Numbered from the stretch's first letter, positions 52,503 through 61,000 are shown. The stretch is DNA of 64,000 nt from Brevibacterium sp. (GCF_031179145.1 NZ_JAPSIB010000007.1:62001-126000); one strand, 5' to 3'. The notes: generated by a model not told the origin, from the sequence alone. Numbers and translations are program-made.

Positions 52503-52908
52503 CATCGTCTCCGGCGTCCTCGACTTCTTCGCCGTCACCCACGTCGTCGTCATCGTCATCGCCGTCCGGAATCTCCCGCGGCGGGTTGGGCGCCGGTTCG
52601 TAGGACCGTTCGATCCTCCTCGGGGGCGTGCCCTCGGCGTCAGCGGAGCCCTGGGAATCACTGCCAGCCGAGGAGTCGGCGCCTGTGGGCTCGCCTCCGG
52701 GCCCCGGAGACTGCGGAGGGGTGGTTGAAGGGTGCGGAGGGGCGGACGAGGAGTGCGGGGTGACCTCGACCGGCGTGAGATCGGGAGGCTCGGGCTGGGC
52801 GGTGCTTCTGACGATGACGAAGGTCAGGGCTGCGAGCACGACGACTAAGCCGGTCACGATCCAGCCCATCGCCTGCGATTGTCCCCCCACTCCTCTCACA
52901 CTGCCCAA
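52492..52908 (-). CDS. Small membrane protein with Asp-rich tail
   Basis: 138 aa. One membrane helix (about 17-36, WIVTGLVVVLAALTFVIV), a Pro/Ser/Thr-rich stalk (about 40-100) and an acidic end with runs of Asp and Glu (DGDDDDDDVGDGEEVEDAG). Orientation predicts the acidic part outside. It could bind Ca2+ or Mg2+ or shield a cell-surface polymer. TTG start at 52908 has AAGGAG well spaced; GTG codons at 52899 and 52890 are alternatives. Overlaps the kinase start, so it is likely part of the signalling unit. I know no family. Confidence 0.6.
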   Translation of the reverse strand: MGSVRGVGGQSQAMGWIVTGLVVVLAALTFVIVRSTAQPEPPDLTPVEVTPHSSSAPPHPSTTPPQSPGPGGEPTGADSSAGSDSQGSADAEGTPPRRIERSYEPAPNPPREIPDGDDDDDDVGDGEEVEDAGDDDDD

Positions 52909-52948
52909 CCCGCTCTCCTTTGTCGAGCGAAAACGAATGAGAGTCTTC

Positions 52949-53797
52949 TTAGGCGCCGAAGGAGAGGAAGGTCTCGCGCATCCGCTCGGGCGAGGCGCTG
53001 ACCCCGCTGAACAGCTCGAAGGCGTCGACCGCTTGGTTGACCGCCATCCCTGAGCCGTCGAGGGTCCGGCAGCCCTTGTCCCGGGCCTCCCGGAGCAGCT
53101 GGGTCTCGAGCGGGAAGTAGACGACGTCCGCCACCCACTTCCGCGGGTCGAGGAGGCCGGTGTCGCAGGGGGTCCCGGGGAAGGCCGCCATTCCGACCGG
53201 GGTCGCATTGACGATTCCGTCCGCCGAGGTGACCGCCTCCTCGAGCTCGTCCATCGAGATTGCACGGACGCCGGCCCCGATGTCGGAGGCGAGGCCCTCG
53301 GCCCGCTCGGCGCTGACATCGGCGATGACGAGTTCGCCGACTCCCAGCCCCGCCAGCGCGAAGGCGACGGCCCGTCCGGCCCCTCCGGCTCCGATCTGCA
53401 CGACCCGCGCGGTGGCGGCCCCGGCGAGTCCCTCGGAGAACCCGCGGGCGAACCCGGTGACGTCGGTGTTGAAGCCGGTCGTCGTTCCGTCGTCGCCGAT
53501 GACCACGGTGTTGACGGAGCCGATGCGCTGCGCGCCCGGGTCCACCGCGTCGAGGAGATCGAGCACCCGCTGCTTGAACGGGTGGGTGACGTTGAGTCCG
53601 TTGAAGCCCATTCTCACCGCGGCCGTGACCAGCTCGCCGAGGTCGACGCCCCGACGCGTGGGGGCGGTGACGTCGAGGATCCGGTAGGTGGTCCTGATTC
53701 CGTGGAACTCGCCTTCGGCTTCATGCATCCGCGGAGTGCGGGATGCGGAGATCCCCTCGCCGATCAGGCCCAGCAGCATTGACTCTCGGGTGGTCAT
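52949..53797 (-). CDS. qsuD: Quinate/shikimate dehydrogenase
   Basis: 282 aa, AroE fold. Shikimate site: ISASRTPRMHEAEG and GLNVTHPFKQR (Lys), GFNTDVTGF (Asp). Dinucleotide motif GAGGAGRAVAFAL; the next strand ends in ADVSAER, and an Asp there favours NAD+ over NADP+, as in catabolic QsuD. Context with qsuC, a permease and dehydroshikimate dehydratase supports oxidation of quinate/shikimate for growth. ATG 53797 (site GGGAG) preferred over GTG 53803. Confidence 0.85.
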   Translation of the reverse strand: MTTRESMLLGLIGEGISASRTPRMHEAEGEFHGIRTTYRILDVTAPTRRGVDLGELVTAAVRMGFNGLNVTHPFKQRVLDLLDAVDPGAQRIGSVNTVVIGDDGTTTGFNTDVTGFARGFSEGLAGAATARVVQIGAGGAGRAVAFALAGLGVGELVIADVSAERAEGLASDIGAGVRAISMDELEEAVTSADGIVNATPVGMAAFPGTPCDTGLLDPRKWVADVVYFPLETQLLREARDKGCRTLDGSGMAVNQAVDAFELFSGVSASPERMRETFLSFGA

Positions 53798-53799
53798 CG

Positions 53800-54303
53800 T
53801 CACTCCCCCGTCCTCGCGGATTCGGATGGTGCGGTGATTGCGGTCGGCTGCGTCTCAGCTCTCGGCTCGTCCAGCGCCTCGGCGAGGATCCTGATCGCAT
53901 GGGCGTACCCGGCTGCGCCCGCTCCCGCGACGATCACGTCGGCGACGAGCGAGACGTACGAGTGGTGGCGGAACGTTTCGCGCGCGTGGGGGTTGCTCAG
54001 ATGCACCTCGACGATGCGGTGGTGATAGGACTTCAGCGCATCGTGGATGGCGAGCGACGTGTGCGTGTAGGCGGCGGCGTTGACCACGGCACCGACCGTC
54101 GTGTCCCTGGCGGCGTGGATCGCGTCGACCAACTCGCCCTCATGGTTGGACTGGAGGCAGCGGACCTCAAGCCCCACTTCGGCGGCCGTCGCGGCGCAGA
54201 GGTCGTCGATGTCGGCCAGGGAGGTGCGGCCGTAGATCTCGGGTTCGCGGGTGCCGAGCAGGTTGAGGTTGGGTCCGTTGAGGACGAGGATCTGGTTCAT
54301 CAT
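53800..54303 (-). CDS. qsuC: Type II 3-dehydroquinate dehydratase
   Basis: 167 aa, the usual size. Interconverts 3-dehydroquinate and 3-dehydroshikimate. Motifs: VLNGPNLNLLGTREPEIYG (catalytic Tyr loop), QSNHEGELVDAIH (catalytic His), VNAAAYTHTSLAI and EVHLSNPHARETFRHHSY. Probably a catabolic isozyme, given its neighbours; a biosynthetic aroQ would be elsewhere. The ATG at 54303 overlaps the IclR stop (TGATG); ATG 54300 is an alternative. Confidence 0.92.
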   Translation of the reverse strand: MMNQILVLNGPNLNLLGTREPEIYGRTSLADIDDLCAATAAEVGLEVRCLQSNHEGELVDAIHAARDTTVGAVVNAAAYTHTSLAIHDALKSYHHRIVEVHLSNPHARETFRHHSYVSLVADVIVAGAGAAGYAHAIRILAEALDEPRAETQPTAITAPSESARTGE

Positions 54304-55052
54304 CACCTGGGCAATCTGGCCGCGACCTGCGTCGCGGTCTCCGTGAGTTGGGGGACGAGTTCGATGAGCTCGTCGAGGGAGCGGCGGAACACCGGGGCCG
54401 CCAGCGCCAGCGCCGCCAGAAGGCGTCCGTCGAGGTCGAGCACGGGCACAGCCAGAGCGTTCATGCCGATGTCGTTCTCCTCCGATTGTCCGGCCCAGCC
54501 GAGCTCCCTGATCCGAGCGACCTTTTCGCGCAGCCGCGCGGGATCGGTGATGGAGTTCGGCGTCCGAGGTGTCAGATCGAGTGCGTCGATGACCGCGTCG
54601 TGCTCGGGGTCGAACGCGAGGAGGACCTGCCCCAGTGCCGAGGTGTGCAGCGGCGCCTGGTCTCCCGGATCGGTGGTCGTCCGGTACTGCGGACCATCGA
54701 CGGTCAGCACGGTCAGCGACGCGTTCCCCTGGCGGACGGAGAGAATGCTCGACTCCCCCGTCGTCCGGGTCAGGGTCCGCAGCAGTTCCTTCGCCGCCCC
54801 AGTGAAGCCGCGGCGATGGGCGACCTTCTGGCTCAGCCGGAAGACTTCGAGACCCAGTGTGTAGAGCTTGCTCACCGGGTCGAAGTCGGCGTATCCGGAT
54901 TCGACGAGTCCGCCCAGCAGCCGGTAGCCGGTGCTGAACGGATGACCGGTGGCCTCTGCGGCGGCGGCGGCACTGATGCCCTCGGGGTGCTCACCGAGGA
55001 GTTCGAGCATCTGGAATGCCTTGGCCACCGTGTTCGATCCCTTCGCCGGCAT
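54303..55052 (-). CDS. IclR-family transcriptional regulator
   Basis: 249 aa. Winged helix at about 7-65 (TVAKAFQMLELLGEHPEGIS, HPFSTGYRLLGGL) and effector domain with SSILSVRQGNASLTV and ALGQVLLAF. Likely controls the quinate/shikimate genes on both sides; a perfect operator-like palindrome lies before the divergent permease. In Corynebacterium this role is played by a LysR-type protein, so the regulator differs. ATG 55052 chosen: GGAAGGAG is six bases upstream; ATG 55058 touches the site. Confidence 0.9.
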   Translation of the reverse strand: MPAKGSNTVAKAFQMLELLGEHPEGISAAAAAEATGHPFSTGYRLLGGLVESGYADFDPVSKLYTLGLEVFRLSQKVAHRRGFTGAAKELLRTLTRTTGESSILSVRQGNASLTVLTVDGPQYRTTTDPGDQAPLHTSALGQVLLAFDPEHDAVIDALDLTPRTPNSITDPARLREKVARIRELGWAGQSEENDIGMNALAVPVLDLDGRLLAALALAAPVFRRSLDELIELVPQLTETATQVAARLPR

Positions 55053-55157
55053 CGGCATCTCCTTCCTCGGCTGTCGCCTGTTCGCCGGCCGGTTCGGTAC
55101 CGGCGACGTTGACAGGTTATGTCATCTGCCTCACACTGTAAACCATAATGTAACAGT

Positions 55158-55178
55158 AATTGCCATATTATGGCAATT
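55158..55178. promoter_or_regulatory. Perfect palindrome, probable IclR operator
   Basis: AATTGCCATA (55158-55167), central T, TATGGCAATT (55169-55178): ten-base arms without mismatch, sixteen bases before the permease ATG. A -10-like TATTAT (55166-55171) lies inside it, so binding would block the promoter. The AT-rich context stands out from this genome. Confidence 0.7.
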
Positions 55179-55194
55179 GAAGATTCGAGGAACC

Positions 55195-56562
55195 ATGACT
55201 CAAGCGATCGACGACGCTCGCCCCGCGAAGACGCCGCTGCGTGCGGCTCTGTCGAGCTGGACGGGCTCCGCACTCGAGTACTACGACTTCGCGGTCTACG
55301 GCACAGCAGCCGCCCTGGTGCTCAACATTCTGTTCTTCCCGGAGACCACCGCACCCGGAATCGCCATTCTGCTGGCGATGGGCACAGTGGGAGTCGCCTA
55401 CGTCGTCCGCCCACTCGGCGCCCTGATCATGGGACCGCTCGGCGACCGCTTCGGGCGCAAGTTCGTCCTCATGCTCACCCTGTTCATGATGGGCATCTCG
55501 ACGTTCGTCGTCGGCTACCTGCCGACCTACGATCAGATCGGAGTCTGGGCGCCGCTGCTCCTCGTCCTGTGCCGCATCATCCAGGGGCTGTCCGCATCGG
55601 GCGAGCAGGCGAGCGCCATCAGCGTCTCGCTCGAGCACTCGGCCGAGCGCAAGCGCGCCTGGACGACCAGCTGGACGTTGCACGGCACCCAGTTCGGCAC
55701 CCTGCTGGCCACCGCCGTCTTCATCCCCTTCACCGTCTTCCTCCCCGAGGACCAGCTGTTCAGCTGGGGCTGGCGGGTGCCGTTCTGGCTCTCCGCCCTC
55801 GTCGTGCTCACCGCATGGCTGATCCGTCGCGGGCTGGAGGAGCCGCCGGCGTTCAAGGAGGCCCGCGCCGAGGCGCCCCCTCTGATGACAGTGTTCCGCT
55901 GGCACAAGGCAGCCGTGCTGCGGGTCGCGGCCTGCGCGATGATCAACACCGTCAATATGGTCTTCACCGTCTGGTCTCTGTCCTTCGGCACCTCGATCGT
56001 CGGCCTCGAACGCTCGACCATGCTCCTGGTCTCAGTGGTCGCCAATGCGGTGGCGTTGCTCGCCATTCCGGCCGCCGCCCTGCTCGCCGATCGCATCGGC
56101 CGCAAGCCGGTCTTCATCACCGGCGCCCTGCTGGCCGGCGGAATGATGTTCCCCTACCTGGGTGCGGTCTCCAGCGGGAACTGGACCCTCATCTTCCTCT
56201 GCGGCGCGATCATGTCCGGCGGCTTCTACTCGATGGCGAATGCGATCTGGCCCTCGTTCTACGCGGAGATGTTCCCGACCAGCGTCCGGGTCACCGGCTT
56301 GGCGTTGGGCACCCAGATCGGCTTCGCCGTCTCCGGCGGCGTGGCTCCCGCCCTTGCCTCGGCTGTGGCCGGCAAGTCCGGCGAGAACTGGGTCTCGGTG
56401 GCTGCCTTCACCGCCGGCGTCTGCGTCTTCGTGGCGTTGGCGGCGCTGGCCGCGAAGGAGACGAAGCCGCTGGATCTCGACGAGATCGACGGCCTCCACG
56501 CGGACCGGTCGAAGTCGCCGTCGGACGCCGCCACGGTTCGCCCGCCCGCTTCGTCGAGCTGA
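55195..56562 (+). CDS. qsuA: MFS metabolite:H+ symporter (shikimate/quinate uptake)
   Basis: 455 aa, twelve membrane segments, MHS family (ShiA-like). Early motif SSWTGSALEYYDFAVYGTAA and the signature GPLGDRFGRKFVLMLTLFMM, plus LADRIGRKPVFITGALLAG later. Located divergently from the regulator and upstream of the dehydratase gene; quinate or shikimate uptake is the natural inference. ATG 55195 with CGAGGA just upstream; longer frames on this strand cross the operator and are rejected. Confidence 0.87.
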   Translation: MTQAIDDARPAKTPLRAALSSWTGSALEYYDFAVYGTAAALVLNILFFPETTAPGIAILLAMGTVGVAYVVRPLGALIMGPLGDRFGRKFVLMLTLFMMGISTFVVGYLPTYDQIGVWAPLLLVLCRIIQGLSASGEQASAISVSLEHSAERKRAWTTSWTLHGTQFGTLLATAVFIPFTVFLPEDQLFSWGWRVPFWLSALVVLTAWLIRRGLEEPPAFKEARAEAPPLMTVFRWHKAAVLRVAACAMINTVNMVFTVWSLSFGTSIVGLERSTMLLVSVVANAVALLAIPAAALLADRIGRKPVFITGALLAGGMMFPYLGAVSSGNWTLIFLCGAIMSGGFYSMANAIWPSFYAEMFPTSVRVTGLALGTQIGFAVSGGVAPALASAVAGKSGENWVSVAAFTAGVCVFVALAALAAKETKPLDLDEIDGLHADRSKSPSDAATVRPPASSS

Positions 56563-56603
56563 ACACCGAGCGACCTGACACCCGACCCCATGAAGGAGAA
56601 ATG

Positions 56604-58499
56604 ATGCGGACATCGATCGCCACCGTATGCCTGTCGGGCACGTTGGAGGAGAAGCTCCGGGCAGCCTCGGCGGCCGGCTTCGACGGGGTCGAGATCTTCG
56701 AACAGGATCTCGTCGTCTCCCCGCAGACTCCGGAGGACATCGCCGAGCTGGCACAGGAGCTGGGGCTGACCCTCGATCTCTACCAGCCCTTCCGCGACCT
56801 CGAGGGCGTCGACGAGGCCCTGTTCGCGAAGAACCTGCGGCGGGCCGAGGCCAAGTTCGCCCTCATGCGCCGGCTCGGGATGACGACCATGCTGCTGTGC
56901 TCCAACGTGGGAACGGCGACCATCGATGACGACGGTCTGGTCGCGGACCAGCTGCGCCGCCTCGGCGACCTCGCCGCGCGCTACGACGTCGCCGTCGCCT
57001 ACGAAGCCCTGGCCTGGGGACGGTTCGTCTCGGAATACGACCACGCCTGGGATCTCGTGGCGGCCGCTGACCATCCGCGAATCGGGACCTGCCTCGACAG
57101 CTTCCATATCCTCTCTCGACGCACGGATCTCGAGACGATCGCGGGGATTCCCGGCGACAAGATCTTCTTCCTCCAGCTGGCCGACGCCCCGGCCCTGACC
57201 ATGGACGTGCTCAGCTGGTCCCGTCACCATCGCGTCTTCCCCGGCGAAGGGTCATGGGACCTCACCGACTTCCTGAGCCGGGTCGTCGCCACCGGCTACT
57301 CCGGGCCGGTCTCCCTCGAAGTGTTCAACGACTCATTCCGCCAGGCCGACACCTACCGCACCGCGGTCGACGGACTGCGGTCGCTGAGGTGGCTCGAGTC
57401 CCGCGTCGCCGCACAGCTGAGCGCCGCGGGAGAGGATCCGGCCGCGGAGGGTGCCAGCGGCACCGCCCTCGACCTCCGACCTCTGCCCGAGGTGGCCGAG
57501 CCGCGCGCCGTCGACTTCGTCGAGCTGAGCACCGAGGACCTCGGCACCCTCACGCGGCAGCTCCACCAGCTGGGGTTCGACTTCACCGGCTTCCACCGCA
57601 GCAAACCGCACGTGCGGCTGTGGACCCGTGGACAGGCGAGGATCGTCATCAGCGAGATCGACTCCGCTGCCCTGGAGGCCGTTCGACCCCGATCACCGGG
57701 CACCTACCTGCGCGGCATCGGGTTCGACGTCGACGACGCCGATGCGGCGATGCACCGCGCCACCCTGCTCCACGCCATCGAGGTTCCGCGGGAGCAGTCC
57801 CACGACGAGGAGGTGCTGCGCGGCGTCTTCGCCCCGGACGGCTCCGAAGTGTTCTTCCACCGGATCACCGGGACGGCGCCGGCCTGGATCCGCGAGTTCG
57901 GCACCGACACCTCTGCGCAGACTTCACGCATCGACCATGTGAACCTCGCCCAGCCGGCCAGCCACTACGACGAATCGGTGCTCTTCTACACCTCGCTGCT
58001 CAATCTGCATGCCCAGCCCGCCCAGGACGTCCCCAGCCCGTCGGGACTGGTGCGGTCCCAGGTGATGTCCTCAGCCGACCGGTCCATCCGGATGCCGCTC
58101 AACGTCGCCCCCGTCCATTCGGAGCTCATCGGCGACAAGGCCCGAGCCCAGACCTCGGCCGATCCCTACCCCGAGCACGTGGCCATCAGCTGCGACGACA
58201 TCTTCGAAGCGGCCGCCACCGCCCGTGCCCGCGGCCTCGAATTCCTCGCCGTGCCGCAGAATTACTACGAGGACCTCGACAGCCGCTTCGACCTCGACCC
58301 GGACTTCCTGGGCCGACTGCAGGAGCACCACGTTCTCTACGACGCCGATGCCTCCGGCGAGTTCCTCCACTTCTACACATCGACGATCGGTTCCGTGTTC
58401 TTCGAGATGGTCGAACGCCGAGGTGACTACCGGGGATTCGGCGCCCCCGACGCCCCCGTCCGGCTGGCCGCGCAGTACCGCCGCAACCTGCAGCTGTGA
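56604..58499 (+). CDS. qsuB: 3-dehydroshikimate dehydratase, HPPD-like fusion
   Basis: 631 aa. N-terminal sugar-isomerase TIM barrel (about 1-280: IATVCLSGTLEEKLRAASAA, LLCSNVGTA, YEALAWGRF, CLDSFHILSR, LQLADAP) that converts 3-dehydroshikimate to protocatechuate. The C-terminal half (about 300-630) has two vicinal-oxygen-chelate repeats like hydroxyphenylpyruvate dioxygenase, with HVNLAQPASHYDESVLFY and FEMVERRGDYRGFG. This is the QsuB layout. ATG 56604 has AAGGAG at 56593-56598. Confidence 0.9.
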   Translation: MRTSIATVCLSGTLEEKLRAASAAGFDGVEIFEQDLVVSPQTPEDIAELAQELGLTLDLYQPFRDLEGVDEALFAKNLRRAEAKFALMRRLGMTTMLLCSNVGTATIDDDGLVADQLRRLGDLAARYDVAVAYEALAWGRFVSEYDHAWDLVAAADHPRIGTCLDSFHILSRRTDLETIAGIPGDKIFFLQLADAPALTMDVLSWSRHHRVFPGEGSWDLTDFLSRVVATGYSGPVSLEVFNDSFRQADTYRTAVDGLRSLRWLESRVAAQLSAAGEDPAAEGASGTALDLRPLPEVAEPRAVDFVELSTEDLGTLTRQLHQLGFDFTGFHRSKPHVRLWTRGQARIVISEIDSAALEAVRPRSPGTYLRGIGFDVDDADAAMHRATLLHAIEVPREQSHDEEVLRGVFAPDGSEVFFHRITGTAPAWIREFGTDTSAQTSRIDHVNLAQPASHYDESVLFYTSLLNLHAQPAQDVPSPSGLVRSQVMSSADRSIRMPLNVAPVHSELIGDKARAQTSADPYPEHVAISCDDIFEAAATARARGLEFLAVPQNYYEDLDSRFDLDPDFLGRLQEHHVLYDADASGEFLHFYTSTIGSVFFEMVERRGDYRGFGAPDAPVRLAAQYRRNLQL

Positions 58500-58500
58500 C

Positions 58501-58541
58501 CGTCCTCCTGCAGTCGGATGTTCCTCGGCTGCAGGAAGACG
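58501..58541. terminator. Bidirectional hairpin between qsuB and copB
   Basis: TCCTGCAG (58506-58513) and CTGCAGGA (58529-58536), extended outward by CGTC/GACG (58501-58504, 58538-58541). It fills the 48-base gap between the two convergent stop codons. Confidence 0.6.
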
Positions 58542-58547
58542 TCCGAA

Positions 58548-60833
58548 TCAGCGCTTCCGGGCGGCCAGCGCCTCCGGGCGGAGGTCGAGCCGACGCAGCA
58601 GCTGCGCATTGAGCGCGACCACGATGGTCGACACCGACATCAGCACAGCGCCGACGCTCATCGGCAGGATGAAGCCGATCGGGGCCAGGATCCCGGCAGC
58701 CAATGGAACCGAGATGAGGTTGTAACCGGCCGCCCACCACAGGTTCTGCTTCATCTTGCGATAGGACGCGAGGGAGAGCTCGATCACCGACAGGACCGCA
58801 CGCGGATCGTCGGAGGCGAGGATCACTCCGGCCGAGCCGATGGCCACGTCAGTGCCGGCGCCGATCGCGATTCCGACGTCGGCCTGAGCGAGTGCCGGAG
58901 CGTCGTTGACGCCGTCGCCGACCATCGCGACTCTCCGCCCTTCGTCCTGCAGCTCCTTCACCTTCGCAGCCTTGTCTGCCGGCTTCACCCCGGCGAAGAC
59001 CCGGTCGATGCCGAGTTCGGCGGCCACGGTCCGGGCCACCGCCTCGGCGTCTCCCGTGATCATCACGACCTGGGAGCCTGCGGCATGGAGGGCGTCGACG
59101 GCCTCGCGGGACTCGGACCGGATCTCATCGGCCAGGCGCAGAGCACCGATCACCTCCGAGTCCCGGAGCACGTGCAGGATGATCGCTCCCTGCTCCCGCC
59201 AGTCTTCGGCGATCGCCAGCTCCGACACCTCATGGGAGGCCAGCAGGTGAGGTCCGCCGACCTCCACCTCGGCGCCGTCAATCGTCGCGCTCACACCGAC
59301 CGCCGGGGAGGACGAGAAGTCCGCAGCCCGCGGGACGTCGAGGTTCCGGGCGGCGGCGGCGCGGACGATGGCGCTGGCCAGGGGATGCTCACTGTCGGCC
59401 TCCGCGGCCGCTGCGAGGACGAGGACCGCATCGGCGGACAGGGATTCGGCGTCGGCCGCTTCCACCGCGGTCACGGTTGGCTCTCCCCTGGTCAGGGTGC
59501 CGGTCTTGTCGAAGAGGATCGCGTCGACGGTGCGCATCGTCTCGAGTGCGAGCCTGTCCTTGACGAGGACACCGGCGCGGGCGGCGCGCTCGGTGGCGAT
59601 GGAGACGACGAGCGGGATCGCGAGTCCGAGCGCGTGGGGGCAGGCGATGACGAGCACCGTGATCGTGCGGATCACGGCCAGGTCCGGCAGCCCGAGGACG
59701 CTCCAGACGAACGCGGTGATGATGCCCGCGCCGAGTGCGAACCAGAACAGCCAGGCCGCGGCGGTGTCCGCGATGCGCTGGGCGCGTGAGGACGAGGACT
59801 GGGCGTCGGCGACGAGCTTCTGGATGCCGGCCAGCGCCGTGTTCTCTCCGGTGGCGGTGACCTCGACGCGCACACCGGAGTCCGTGGCGACTGTGCCGGC
59901 GACGACGGGGTCGCCGACGCTCCGGCGCACGGTCCTCGATTCGCCGGTGATCATGGACTCGTCCATGCTCGCCGCACCATCGACGATGCGGCCGTCGGCG
60001 GGCACGGCGGATCCGGGCCGGACGATGACGACGTCACCGATCGCGAGCTCGGCCGGAGATACGGTGACGATCTCGTCTCCGACGACCTTGTCCGCCTCGT
60101 CGGGCAGGAGGGCGGCCAGGGAGTCGAGCGCCGAGGTGGTCTGCGCCAGGGAGCGCATCTCGATCCAGTGCCCGGCCAGCATGATGACGATGAGGAGCGC
60201 CAGCTCCCACCAGAAGTCGAGCTCAGGATGGAGCAGCCCCAGCGACGCGCCCCAGGAGGCGATGAACGCGACCGTGATCGCCAGCGAGATGAGGAGCATC
60301 ATCCCGGGTTGACGGGACCTGACCTCGCTCAGTCCGCCGGTCAGGAACGGCTTGCCGCCCCAGACGTACATTACGGTGCCGAGGACCGGTGAGACCCAGT
60401 TCAGCCACGCAAGTCCTGAGTCCTCTGCTCCATGGCCGCCACCCGAACCCGGAAGCTCGTACCCGACGAGATGGGCGAACATCGGGCTGAGCGCGACAAC
60501 GGGAATCGCGATGACGAACATGATCCAGAACAACCTGCGGAACTGTCCGACGTGATCCCCGTGGCCGGCATGGCCCATGTGACCGGAGTGGTCTCCATGG
60601 TTCGCATGACCGGAGTGGTCTTCGTGGTGGTCTTCATGAGGGCCGGCACTCTCATCGTGATCGAGACCGGAATGGCCCTCGTGGCGCCGATGCTCGGCAT
60701 GGTGCTCGTGCCGATGCTCGGCATGGTGCTCGTGCCGATGCTCGGAGTCGTGCGAATGCTCAGCATGGTCGGGGCGATCGGCTCGGACCGGCGTCGGCGA
60801 GTGGTTGTCATTGCGGGCGGGTTGTGTGCTCAT
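58548..60833 (-). CDS. copB: CopB-type copper-translocating P-type ATPase
   Basis: 761 aa. A very His-rich N-terminus (about 20-97, HEHHAEHR repeated) replaces the usual Cys-based metal domains. Actuator loop MITGES, membrane metal site CPHALGLAIP (CPH type, as in CopB, Cu(I)/Cu(II) or Ag export), phosphorylation motif DKTGT, and hinge GDGVNDAPALAQAD. Eight membrane helices. A CsoR-like operator lies just upstream and the -10 may give a leaderless mRNA (TATGGT six bases before the ATG). Confidence 0.93.
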   Translation of the reverse strand: MSTQPARNDNHSPTPVRADRPDHAEHSHDSEHRHEHHAEHRHEHHAEHRRHEGHSGLDHDESAGPHEDHHEDHSGHANHGDHSGHMGHAGHGDHVGQFRRLFWIMFVIAIPVVALSPMFAHLVGYELPGSGGGHGAEDSGLAWLNWVSPVLGTVMYVWGGKPFLTGGLSEVRSRQPGMMLLISLAITVAFIASWGASLGLLHPELDFWWELALLIVIMLAGHWIEMRSLAQTTSALDSLAALLPDEADKVVGDEIVTVSPAELAIGDVVIVRPGSAVPADGRIVDGAASMDESMITGESRTVRRSVGDPVVAGTVATDSGVRVEVTATGENTALAGIQKLVADAQSSSSRAQRIADTAAAWLFWFALGAGIITAFVWSVLGLPDLAVIRTITVLVIACPHALGLAIPLVVSIATERAARAGVLVKDRLALETMRTVDAILFDKTGTLTRGEPTVTAVEAADAESLSADAVLVLAAAAEADSEHPLASAIVRAAAARNLDVPRAADFSSSPAVGVSATIDGAEVEVGGPHLLASHEVSELAIAEDWREQGAIILHVLRDSEVIGALRLADEIRSESREAVDALHAAGSQVVMITGDAEAVARTVAAELGIDRVFAGVKPADKAAKVKELQDEGRRVAMVGDGVNDAPALAQADVGIAIGAGTDVAIGSAGVILASDDPRAVLSVIELSLASYRKMKQNLWWAAGYNLISVPLAAGILAPIGFILPMSVGAVLMSVSTIVVALNAQLLRRLDLRPEALAARKR
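60687..60745. repeat. 24-bp tandem repeat in the copB His-rich region
   Basis: A 24-bp unit beginning CCGATGCTCGGCATGGTGCT is repeated at 60687-60710 and 60711-60734 with a partial third copy to 60745. It encodes the repeated eight-residue His-rich unit HEHHAEHR. Confidence 0.8.
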
Positions 60834-60844
60834 GCCGCCACCAT

Positions 60845-60861
60845 ATACCCCCTAGGGGTAT
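60845..60861. promoter_or_regulatory. CsoR-like copper operator
   Basis: ATACCCC (60845-60851), CTA, GGGGTAT (60855-60861): a 17-bp dyad 12 bases before the copB start, overlapping its likely -35/-10. It closely resembles actinobacterial CsoR operators (TACCCCC..GGGGGTA). No csoR gene is in view. Confidence 0.7.
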
Positions 60862-60921
60862 CATTCAAGGGGTCTTCGGCAGATTCTCGGAAGCCGGGCC
60901 CGCAACCTCGACGATGTGCGC

Positions 60922-60951
60922 TGACTGCGGGGCTTCTCAGCCCCGCAGTCA
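60922..60951 (-). terminator. Strong hairpin after gap
   Basis: TGACTGCGGGGCT (60922-60934) and AGCCCCGCAGTCA (60939-60951), 13 bp with a four-base loop, the longest perfect stem in the window. It follows the gap stop by about 70 bases, on the way to copB. Confidence 0.65.
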
Positions 60952-60956
60952 CGCCG

Positions 60957-61000
60957 AAGGGCCGCTCGGCAACGTCTGCAGACGTTTCCGAACGACCCTT
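60957..61000 (-). terminator. Second hairpin between gap and copB
   Basis: AAGGG (60957-60961) with CCCTT (60996-61000) outside and the 16-bp palindrome AACGTCTGCAGACGTT (60971-60986) inside. Two hairpins in tandem would shield copB from gap transcription. Confidence 0.45.

Noticed and set aside
53800-54303. Biosynthetic shikimate-pathway aroQ/aroE pair
   Set aside because: The neighbouring permease, QsuB fusion and IclR regulator, and the Asp at the dinucleotide site, point to catabolism; biosynthetic aroB, aroK and aroC are not here.
55170-56603. Long upstream extension of the qsuB frame
   Set aside because: It reads through the permease gene in another frame with an Arg/His-rich product; qsuB has a proper AAGGAG-ATG start at 56604.
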